Under the pieces are notes generated by a model that worked only from the letters and a program-made list of their open reading frames with translations, did no database searches and was not told where the DNA came from. Below, one piece after another: positions 1 to 7,868 of a DNA stretch of 64,000 nt; positions within the stretch are counted from its first letter, which is position 1, and each line of letters opens with the position of its first letter. This stretch comes from a bacterium. GTDB taxonomy: Bacteria > Patescibacteriota > Gracilibacteria > Peribacterales > Peribacteraceae. A program made the position numbers and the translations under genes. Location: NCBI GenBank assembly GCA_029558515.1, contig JAKQEM010000009.1:42186-106185 (forward strand), read 5' to 3'.

Positions 1-361
1 TACTCTTCAAAATTCCATTGAGCGCCATACGCACATGGCGAATCACATTGAGTGAGGAGAGGAGCAGAAAAACGGCACCTGCGGCGGAGAGAACCGAATG
101 GGACGATTGCATCTGCAGATTCTGTTTTGCATTCAGCAACATATCCGCGATATCTCGCCCCGCATACAGGGCGACTCGGTTCAGCAATTCCTGCGTGATG
201 GTGCGTTCATCCACGACCCATCCTGCGACGGTGATGACGACGATGGCGAGCGCGGGCAGCGTAAAAATGGAGTAGTACGCAATGGCGGCAGCATGACGCG
301 GTACGTCATCACGTTGCCACTCGTGCCAAAGGCATTGAAGAAAGCAGTGCATCTTGATCAT
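1..361 (-). CDS. YihY/BrkB-family (ribonuclease BN-like) membrane protein, truncated by window edge
   Basis: Reverse-strand translation reads ...YYSIFTLPALAIVVITVAGWVVDERTITQELLNRVALYAGRDIADMLLNAKQNLQMQSSHSVLSAAGAVFLLLSSLNVIRHVRMALNGILKS, a YihY/BrkB-like pattern; open to the window edge. Start codon uncertain (361 or 352). Confidence 0.7.
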   Translation of the reverse strand, partial: MIKMHCFLQCLWHEWQRDDVPRHAAAIAYYSIFTLPALAIVVITVAGWVVDERTITQELLNRVALYAGRDIADMLLNAKQNLQMQSSHSVLSAAGAVFLLLSSLNVIRHVRMALNGILKS

Positions 362-445
362 GAGAACAGGATACAGAAAACGCAGAGCCTGGGAAATATG
401 GGTGCACGGAGCGTATGTGTGTATACTGAACACAGTACGTTCACT

Positions 446-533
446 GCCGCCGTGGTGGAACGGTAGACACGAGGGACTTAAAATCCCTTGTCCGTAACAG
501 GGCGTCCCGGTTCAAGTCCGGGCGGCGGCACCA
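446..533 (+). tRNA. tRNA-Leu (anticodon TAA), CCA encoded
   Basis: GCCGCCG/CGGCGGC acceptor, anticodon loop containing TTAAAAT, long variable arm, T-arm GGTTCAAGTCC, ends ACCA. Confidence 0.93.
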
Positions 534-569
534 TTCGACTCGTCCGCCTAGGGCGGACTCGCTCATGGT
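530..569 (+). repeat. 40-nt tRNA-trailing palindromic element, copy 1
   Basis: ACCATTCGACTCG-TCCGCC-TAG-GGCGGA-CTCGCTCATGGT; same 40-nt architecture at 30238-30277 and 25008-25047. Confidence 0.7.
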
Positions 570-640
570 AAACCATTCGACTACCTTGTAGTAAACCACA
601 AGAATCATTCATCCTCATTCGCATTCGCAAATGTCATCAC

Positions 641-1831
641 TCAAATGGGCAGCAGGTCCATGCGTAACTTTGGCGTCGTGTCGAGGGTCTGATGTTCGCC
701 GATCTCCATGTCTTCACCCGTGACGGGGTCCACTTCCTGCGCGACAATAATGAGGCGTCGCAACGTCGTGCCGACCGGCGTACAGGTCATGAGAGTGGCG
801 ATGCGCTTGCTGACCGGTTGATCGAGCACGCTCACATCACTCGGGCGAATTTCCTTTTTTTCGCGAATGCGGTAGCGAAAGCGATCGCCGCCGTAAAAAA
901 TCCAGTACTCGTCACCGACATGCAAATCGCTCAGTCTGGCGAAAACGGATTTGTATTTACCGGGCGCCCAAGGGAAATAGGAACTGTGCCCCGTAATGAA
1001 AAAATTTCCCGGTTGACCCGGCTGAGCGGTACCGGGATAGTGCACCACTCCATCCTGCAGAGAGCGCTGAATGTCCTCCTCCAACTGCTTCCAGTTCTCC
1101 GCAAGCAGCGCGGTACGCGGAGGAATGACGATGGGTACGTTCAAATCCAGAGACGGGATGACGATGCGATTCTCGGGTGGGCCCACAGAGGGCAAAACAT
1201 CCAGAATGGCATACGAATTCCCGGCAACATGCAGCGAAGGTACTTTACTCAGCTTCTCGGTTAGTTCCTGTTGAATGACAACGGAATCTTCCTGTTCCGG
1301 CGCGGTGATGGAAGCGAGTGGTTCGATGTACGACTCCGCGATCGCCCAAAAACTTTGGTAATTCAATGCGGAAAATAGTACGAAAAACAGTACGGCGAAC
1401 GTAGTGCCAAATCGTGCCGTATCAATGAGAAAGAGCGTCCCGCGACTGTACTGTTTCGGTTTCTTGTTTCGTCCGGGGATCCAGACCGGCTGGGAGAGGA
1501 ATCTCCGAAGTCTGGCAAACATATGTCCCGATGCGCGTACCGTTTCACGCCCCGCATCGATGCCGTCTCGGATGCCGGATGCATACTGTCGCACGCCTTC
1601 ATCCATCATGGTTGACAGCATATCGGACAAGAGAGAGGTCATGCGCTTCCGTACTTCCGCTTGCTGCGTAGAAGGAATCGTCACGTATGCATTCGCCAGC
1701 CACGGATCATCCGCCGGCACATCGCATGACGGTTGATTTTGATTCTCAGTTTCTTCCGACAACTCGTCACGCACATCGTCCTGCATCGTTTCCTGATTGC
1801 TCATGATCTCTTCCACAATAGGCGCAGGCAT
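641..1831 (-). CDS. Sortase family protein with N-terminal TM
   Basis: Sortase core FFITGHSSYF...DEYWIFYGGDRFRYRI...IATLMTCTPVGTTLRRLIIVAQ (TLxTC catalytic Cys, downstream Arg). Confidence 0.88.
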   Translation of the reverse strand: MPAPIVEEIMSNQETMQDDVRDELSEETENQNQPSCDVPADDPWLANAYVTIPSTQQAEVRKRMTSLLSDMLSTMMDEGVRQYASGIRDGIDAGRETVRASGHMFARLRRFLSQPVWIPGRNKKPKQYSRGTLFLIDTARFGTTFAVLFFVLFSALNYQSFWAIAESYIEPLASITAPEQEDSVVIQQELTEKLSKVPSLHVAGNSYAILDVLPSVGPPENRIVIPSLDLNVPIVIPPRTALLAENWKQLEEDIQRSLQDGVVHYPGTAQPGQPGNFFITGHSSYFPWAPGKYKSVFARLSDLHVGDEYWIFYGGDRFRYRIREKKEIRPSDVSVLDQPVSKRIATLMTCTPVGTTLRRLIIVAQEVDPVTGEDMEIGEHQTLDTTPKLRMDLLPI

Positions 1832-2019
1832 CGGCTCGGGCAGAACGATGTTCCCCTGGGAATCAACGAGTGCGCGGTGAGGGTGCGAATGCTCCTGTAT
1901 CGGGATAGTATAACAGAATAATGGTATTCACGCACGTCGAAGGGGTGAAGCATACAAATGCAAAACGGGAAATGCAAAAGGAGGATATACTCGGGAAGCC
2001 AAGAGGATTCATCAACTCC

Positions 2020-3111
2020 CTATTCCATCACCCCACCGCCCATCACTTCCTCCCCGCGGTACAGCACCAGCGATTGACCCGGCGTCTGGAGCGAAATGGG
2101 AGCATCAAACGTAAACATCCCATGTTCTCCATCACGTTTGAGTGACCCTAAGTAGCGCGGTGAATGAGACCGTGTGCGACACTCAAAAGGAGTGACGACA
2201 TGTTCCTGAGGCACCCAAGAAATCCAATGCAACTCACGAACCGATACCCTGGTCGTCGTGTGTAAAGCACGATCATCGACGATCAGCTCATTGCTCTCCA
2301 CGCGTTTGGACACCACTTCCAGCGGAATCGAGAGACCGCCGATGCCAAGCCCCCGGCGTTGTCCGATGGTGTAGAGCGGCAACCCAGCATGCATGCCGAC
2401 CACCGTTCCATCCGTGCGAACGATGGGACCGGGACAAAGCGCATCGGGAATATGGCGAATAAGAAACGGCTTGGGGTCTCGCTCCGGAAAAAAGCAGAGA
2501 TCCTGACTCTCTTGGTAGTGTTCATCAAATGGGATGCCGAAACGACGCGCAAGTTCGAACACGTATTGTTTGGAAAGTGTGCCTAACGGAAAGAGCGTGC
2601 GTTGCAGTTGTGCCTGAGAAAGACCGTGCAAGTAGTAACTTTGATCTTTGTTTGCATCGACAGCCTCAAGGAGCGACGTACAAATCGTTCCATCTTCCGC
2701 CAGCGTATCCGTCGTCCGCGCATAGTGCCCGGTTGCGATCTTGTCGCATTCCCATTCATCTGCGAGTCGCATCAGCGCATTGAACTTCACCGTCCTATTG
2801 CATCCGATGCAGGGATTGGGCGTCAAACCTCTGCGGTACGCATCGAGGAACGGATCAACGACCCCTTGCTTGAACACCTCTTCCATACTGACGACGTGCA
2901 GAGGGATGCCAAGCATGTTCGCCACCGCGATCGTCCGTGAAGCGGTCTGCGCATTGCAACATTTGCTTGGGAGAAGCTGCGCCATCGCCGGCGCCAACGG
3001 ATCGCTCCAGAGCGCAAAACGCACGCCGATGAGCGTATGACCCTGCTCCTTCAGCAGGCACGCTGCGACGGACGAATCGATTCCGCCGGACAGGGCAACG
3101 AGTATTTTCAT
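2020..3111 (-). CDS. mnmA: tRNA-specific 2-thiouridylase MnmA
   Basis: MKILVALSGGIDSSVAACLLKEQGH PP-loop, NPCIGCN, SQDLCFF motifs; start placed at the ATG before KILVALSGG rather than the longer ORF start. Confidence 0.95.
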   Translation of the reverse strand: MKILVALSGGIDSSVAACLLKEQGHTLIGVRFALWSDPLAPAMAQLLPSKCCNAQTASRTIAVANMLGIPLHVVSMEEVFKQGVVDPFLDAYRRGLTPNPCIGCNRTVKFNALMRLADEWECDKIATGHYARTTDTLAEDGTICTSLLEAVDANKDQSYYLHGLSQAQLQRTLFPLGTLSKQYVFELARRFGIPFDEHYQESQDLCFFPERDPKPFLIRHIPDALCPGPIVRTDGTVVGMHAGLPLYTIGQRRGLGIGGLSIPLEVVSKRVESNELIVDDRALHTTTRVSVRELHWISWVPQEHVVTPFECRTRSHSPRYLGSLKRDGEHGMFTFDAPISLQTPGQSLVLYRGEEVMGGGVME

Positions 3112-3143
3112 GAAGTAGCAAGATACTGGAATGGCGGGTAATT

Positions 3144-3830
3144 GTGAAATGCGCGCTTTGCGGTGGACAGCATGCGTCAGTGCGCGTAGCATGCCCAGTC
3201 GTGAAGGAACGCATCGCATCATTCGTGGCACACGCTCGCAGCAAAGGGATGGATCATGCGACCATTCGGATGCTCCTTTTGGATGCGGGATGGGGCGAAA
3301 GGGACATCATAGAAGCTCTCACTGCAGAAAGTTTGGAAATGTCGGTGCCCGTTCCTCCCGATCGAGGCGGGGCGCGCGAAGCATTTTTGCATCTGATCAC
3401 GTTCGTCGCCTTATATGTGACATCGATCAGTTTGATCGTGCTCTTCTTTACGTTCATCAACCGTTTGTTCCCGGACCCTGCTTTTGGAATAATTTCACAA
3501 ACAAACGACAATGTCGGCATTCGCTTTGCCATGGCCGCAGTCATCGTAACCTATCCGATGCTCATCCTGCTCTCAAAGAGGCTTCTCAAAGAAATCAGCG
3601 ATGCGCCCGAGAAGGCATTCAGCGCAGTGCGAAGATGGCTGACGTACCTTACGTTATTTCTGGCTGCGCTCGCTCTCATCGGCGACGGAATCACGCTGCT
3701 GTTCAATCTCCTGCAAGGGGAGCTGTCCATTCGTTTCCTCCTGAAGGTGATCGTTGTCCTTGTGATTGCGGGACTCATTTTTTCCTATTACTTCCTCTCA
3801 CTCCGTCACGCTCCGGCTGAGCAATCCTGA
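3144..3830 (+). CDS. Multi-TM membrane protein, possibly DUF5671-like
   Basis: Several hydrophobic helices; N-terminal CxxC and short helical domain. Family from memory only. Confidence 0.6.
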   Translation: MKCALCGGQHASVRVACPVVKERIASFVAHARSKGMDHATIRMLLLDAGWGERDIIEALTAESLEMSVPVPPDRGGAREAFLHLITFVALYVTSISLIVLFFTFINRLFPDPAFGIISQTNDNVGIRFAMAAVIVTYPMLILLSKRLLKEISDAPEKAFSAVRRWLTYLTLFLAALALIGDGITLLFNLLQGELSIRFLLKVIVVLVIAGLIFSYYFLSLRHAPAEQS

Positions 3831-3832
3831 GT

Positions 3833-4321
3833 ATGTCCATGCATCGCCTCTTCACCGGCATTTCCGCAGGAATCGTCCTGCTGGCTCTCGCATGGGGATT
3901 TGTGTTGGTCGGGTCCCCACTACGCAGCAGACAGGCACAGTTTGATGAGCGCCGGGTGGAGGATTTGAGGATCATTCATCAGACGGTTTTGAACATCGTT
4001 TATGAAGGACGCCCCTGGGAGGTGCCCGTGGACGGGAATCTTCGACGCCCTCTCCCGATTTCGTTACAGGAAATCGCAGAACAGGCAACGATGCAGCGCG
4101 TGAACGTCACGGATCCGCAAACGGGAGAGCCGTACGAATACAATCGCACCGGTGCGACCACCTACGAACTGTGCGCGACATTCAACGCATTGCGAGATGA
4201 ACCGTTTGATGTGTTTTGGAACCACGGACAGGGACGAACGTGTTTTCCGTTGGATGCGAGCAGGGCAGACGGATACGGTGGCGTAGAGCAAAAGCCGATT
4301 GTGCCGACCATGGTGAAATGA
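3833..4321 (+). CDS. Hypothetical protein with one N-terminal TM helix
   Basis: Good ORF following the preceding gene by 2 nt; N-terminal hydrophobic segment. Confidence 0.65.
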   Translation: MSMHRLFTGISAGIVLLALAWGFVLVGSPLRSRQAQFDERRVEDLRIIHQTVLNIVYEGRPWEVPVDGNLRRPLPISLQEIAEQATMQRVNVTDPQTGEPYEYNRTGATTYELCATFNALRDEPFDVFWNHGQGRTCFPLDASRADGYGGVEQKPIVPTMVK

Positions 4322-4335
4322 GGTAGGATGATCGT

Positions 4336-5385
4336 ATGTCCGATTTGATCGATGAACGGGAGGCTCAGTACCGATATGTCAGGGAACAGTTCAATGACCC
4401 TGCCGTTTTGTCCGATCCGGAGAAAATAAAGCTGTTTGGAAAGCAACTGTCCGATCTGGAACCCGTGATGGAATTGATCCGCTCATATCGTTTGGCGGAA
4501 AAATCACTGCATGATGCCGAGAGCGCGCAGTCTGATTCCGAACTTGCGGAGGTCGCCCGCCTGCAGAGCGAGGAAGCTCGAAAGCAGATGGAATCATTGG
4601 AACAACGCATCAACGATCTCCTGCGTACGCATGATCCGATGGACGATCGCAATGCGATCCTGGAGGTGCGTGCGGGAACCGGCGGAGATGAGGCCGCGCT
4701 GTTTGCGTCGGAACTGCTGCGCATGTATGTGCGCTATGCGGAATTGCAGGGATGGAGGACCGAATTGATTGATAAGACGGATTCCGATCTCGGCGGGATC
4801 AAAGAGGGCGTCGTGCGCATCGCCGGGGCCGGCGCGTACGGGCATCTTCGCTTCGAGGGCGGAGTGCATCGCGTGCAACGCATCCCCGCGACGGAGAGCA
4901 AGGGACGAGTGCATACGTCGGTCGCAAGCGTCGCAGTTTTGCCGGAGGCTGAACAACGGGACATCACCATTCGCAATGACGATCTGCGCATCGATACGTT
5001 TCGCGCGGGTGGCGCGGGGGGACAGCACGTGAATAAAACCGATTCCGCCGTACGCATCACCCACATACCCTCCGGCATCGTCGTAACCTGCCAGAGTGAG
5101 CGCAGTCAAGGCCAGAACCGTATGCGCGCCATGGAGGTCCTCCGGACCAAGCTCTATGCCCGGCAACAGGAAGAGCGAGTGAGTGCGGAAGCGGCGCTGC
5201 GTTCCAGGCAAGTCGGCTCCGGCGAGAGGAGTGACAAAATCCGCACCTACAACTTTCCCCAGGACCGTCTGACGGATCATCGGTTGGAGGAAAACTTCCA
5301 CAATTTACCGGGAATTATGGAGGGGGATATCGGCGAAATTATTGCAAGATTAGGCGAATGGAGAGAAAATCAAGCAAAAGCATGA
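4336..5385 (+). CDS. prfA: Peptide chain release factor 1
   Basis: GGQ motif ([26 protein letters not shown]) and RF1-type [14 protein letters not shown]. Confidence 0.96.
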   Translation: MSDLIDEREAQYRYVREQFNDPAVLSDPEKIKLFGKQLSDLEPVMELIRSYRLAEKSLHDAESAQSDSELAEVARLQSEEARKQMESLEQRINDLLRTHDPMDDRNAILEVRAGTGGDEAALFASELLRMYVRYAELQGWRTELIDKTDSDLGGIKEGVVRIAGAGAYGHLRFEGGVHRVQRIPATESKGRVHTSVASVAVLPEAEQRDITIRNDDLRIDTFRAGGAGGQHVNKTDSAVRITHIPSGIVVTCQSERSQGQNRMRAMEVLRTKLYARQQEERVSAEAALRSRQVGSGERSDKIRTYNFPQDRLTDHRLEENFHNLPGIMEGDIGEIIARLGEWRENQAKA

Positions 5386-5426
5386 GAGGCTCTTGCGCAT
5401 CGGTAGGAAGAGGGTAGCATCTCTCC

Positions 5427-5846
5427 ATGACTATGCCATCAGGATGTGGTTCTAATGATTTGTCAAGTGGTGAAGATGAGCCTCCACTACAAATGAATGT
5501 GGTGGATGGAGATCCAACTTTAGTTGAAGCAGAGGATAAAGATCCTCCATTACCGGATAGGTTACAGACTGTCGCTGATATGTTTCAATTACTTGTGAAT
5601 AGAAATTTTCCAAGGAAAAGTATCATAGCAACTAGTCTGAGGGTCATACGGGGGAATGTACCTAGAATTCGAAAACCTAATAAGGATGAAGATTCCATTC
5701 ATCCCATTGTTGTTGCAGTTTCGCTTAATATGCAGGATGTTTTTGATTTACGTGATGCACTGAAGGACACTACCAATCATGTAACAAACGATGTAAGAAA
5801 TATACTAGATATATTATTTGCACAAAGAGACAAATTAGGGATATAG
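5427..5846 (+). CDS. Hypothetical protein in a locally AT-rich island
   Basis: 139-aa ORF, visibly lower GC than neighbours, no recognised domain. Confidence 0.5.
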   Translation: MTMPSGCGSNDLSSGEDEPPLQMNVVDGDPTLVEAEDKDPPLPDRLQTVADMFQLLVNRNFPRKSIIATSLRVIRGNVPRIRKPNKDEDSIHPIVVAVSLNMQDVFDLRDALKDTTNHVTNDVRNILDILFAQRDKLGI

Positions 5847-5887
5847 GGAACTGGCCTACGCATAGAACTGCCCCAGATACCCTATAT
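5841..5887 (+). terminator. Terminator-like inverted repeat
   Basis: ATATAGGG ... CCCTATAT (8-bp arms) starting at the stop of the 5427-5846 ORF. Confidence 0.4.
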
Positions 5888-5958
5888 TGTATATTTTCTC
5901 ATAAGAAAGCCCAATATTTTTAGTTTGAGTAAAAATGCATAGCTCAGCTACTTACTTG

Positions 5959-6801
5959 TCATTGTTGTCTCTTCTTCGCCGTCACGGTATTCCGAATCAG
6001 GCATGCAACCGTCATAGGCCCCACTCCGCCCGGTACGGGCGTGATGGCGGAGGCGACTGCAGCGACTTCATCAAACACACAATCACCGACGATGCCATCC
6101 TCCGTACGCACGATTCCGATATCGATGACGACCGCGCCGGGCTTGATCATATCGCCTCGAATGAGCCCGGGTTTGCCGACCGCCGTGCAGAGAATGTCAG
6201 CCTGCCTCGTGATGGCGCCCAGATCTTGCGTGTACTTGTGGCAGACGCTCACCGTCGCGTTGCGATTGAGGAGCATGGCGGCGAGCGGCTTCCCGACAAT
6301 ATTGCTGTGGCCGACAACGACTGCATGCTTGCCTTCCACCGGAATCGCATACTGATCCAGCAGTGAAAGAACGCCGGCGGGAGTCGCAGGCGGTAAGTGT
6401 TCAAATTCCTTCGAGAGAAGCAGTTTCCCCATGTTATATGCCGTAAAACCATCGACATCTTTCTTCGGATCCATCGAGCGAAACAGGAGCGGCTGCACCG
6501 AAGCAAGATGAGGAGGGAGCGGCAATTGGATGATGTACCCGCTCACATTCGCATCATCATTCAAATCATGAATCAACGATTGCATCGCTTCCATTGTCGT
6601 ATTCGCCTCAAGCGACATCAATTGAACGCGCATGCCGACCGCATCGCAACTCTCCATTTTTTTGCGAATGTAACTGTCGCTCGCGGGATCGTGTCCGACT
6701 TGCACAATCACAAGCTGCGGATTGAGCTGCGCCACCTCAGTACGCAAGCCATCGAGCATCCGCTTTGCCAATTCGATGCCGGAAAGAATGCGCGCGCTCA
6801 T
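5959..6801 (-). CDS. folD: Bifunctional methylenetetrahydrofolate dehydrogenase/cyclohydrolase
   Basis: VGHDPASDSYIRKKMESCDAVG, DVDGFTAYNMGKL, VVVGHSNIVGKPLAAMLLNRNATVSVCHKYT, TPVPGGVGPMTVACLIRNT. Confidence 0.96.
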   Translation of the reverse strand: MSARILSGIELAKRMLDGLRTEVAQLNPQLVIVQVGHDPASDSYIRKKMESCDAVGMRVQLMSLEANTTMEAMQSLIHDLNDDANVSGYIIQLPLPPHLASVQPLLFRSMDPKKDVDGFTAYNMGKLLLSKEFEHLPPATPAGVLSLLDQYAIPVEGKHAVVVGHSNIVGKPLAAMLLNRNATVSVCHKYTQDLGAITRQADILCTAVGKPGLIRGDMIKPGAVVIDIGIVRTEDGIVGDCVFDEVAAVASAITPVPGGVGPMTVACLIRNTVTAKKRQQ

Positions 6802-7400
6802 AGACGGGAAGGGGAGGGAAGCGCGTGTGCGATATGAGAAAAAACCTCCGCCGATACTTCCTCTTTGCTTTGAAGAGTATCCACGACGGGAATGTCGTGA
6901 TCATGGGCATACTCCCGGTATAGATCATACACGCGACGCTGGAATGTCTCCTCTTCCAAAATTTCTTGTCGGTCTCTCTTGCTCCAGCGTCGTACGCATT
7001 CCTCAAATGGCGGAAGCAGAATCACCTGCGCATCGGGAGCGGGAAATCGGCTGTTCATCTCCGCGAGCCACGATGCGGGTAATCCCGCAGCCATGCCAAA
7101 AATCATCGTAGAGAGTACGTATTGTTCGCAGACGACAATGTTTCCATCCGTGAGTGCAGGAACGATTTCACTGCGCACATGCCATGCGCGATCAGCCGTA
7201 AAGAGTATTTGCAGCGCATCGGACGGAATGTCCGAATCGGCCAATAACGTGCGAATCAATCGGCCGATCGGGTTCTCCGATGGCTCGCGGGTGAGGACGA
7301 CGGAAAAATTCCTCCGGCGGAGTGATTCCGCCAGAATCGACGAATGCGTGGTAGTTCCGCTGCCATCCGGCCCTTCGATGACGATAAACCCATTCTGCAT
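6798..7400 (-). CDS. tmk: dTMP kinase (thymidylate kinase)
   Basis: MQNGFIVIEGPDGSGTTTHSSILAESL P-loop; overlaps folD by 4 nt. Confidence 0.88.
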   Translation of the reverse strand: MQNGFIVIEGPDGSGTTTHSSILAESLRRRNFSVVLTREPSENPIGRLIRTLLADSDIPSDALQILFTADRAWHVRSEIVPALTDGNIVVCEQYVLSTMIFGMAAGLPASWLAEMNSRFPAPDAQVILLPPFEECVRRWSKRDRQEILEEETFQRRVYDLYREYAHDHDIPVVDTLQSKEEVSAEVFSHIAHALPSPSRL

Positions 7401-7454
7401 ACGCTCGCAAGTATACTCGTTTTCTGCTATCATTCGAAGATATACTCATCACAC

Positions 7455-7868
7455 ATGAGTGACGTTACCCCTCCCGCCCCACGACCGCGCTCCGGCCTTC
7501 TCCCACAGTTTCTCCGATGGTACTGGATCGTGCGTCCGGTTCGGATCGTACGATTGTACGCTCGGTACGCATCGGCCTTCGGTGGCATGTTCTCGATCAT
7601 CTACTTGATCAAGACGTTTGTCGCACCGTGGAAGAGTATTCAGGACGCTTACCCATCAAAGGGGCTGAACGTATCGGCGATACTGGAAACATGGACATTG
7701 AACATGACTGCTCGTGTCATCGGGATGGTCGTACGAACGTGCGCAATGATTGCTGGTCTTCTTCTGCAGCTCATTCTCATATTCTGTTTTACCGTGTACG
7801 TCATCCTGTGGGTGATATTCCCGCTCCTTTTTATCGGAGGCGTGATAGCAGTAATTTTCTACATTTGA
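7455..7868 (+). CDS. Membrane protein of unknown function
   Basis: Three hydrophobic segments; stop overlaps the next start (TGATG). Confidence 0.65.
   Translation: MSDVTPPAPRPRSGLLPQFLRWYWIVRPVRIVRLYARYASAFGGMFSIIYLIKTFVAPWKSIQDAYPSKGLNVSAILETWTLNMTARVIGMVVRTCAMIAGLLLQLILIFCFTVYVILWVIFPLLFIGGVIAVIFYI

Noticed and set aside
7517-7867. Long N-terminal extension of the AAA+ ORF
   Set aside because: Overlaps the upstream membrane-protein gene out of frame and is Arg/Ser-rich; the ATG at 7868 with TGATG coupling is better.
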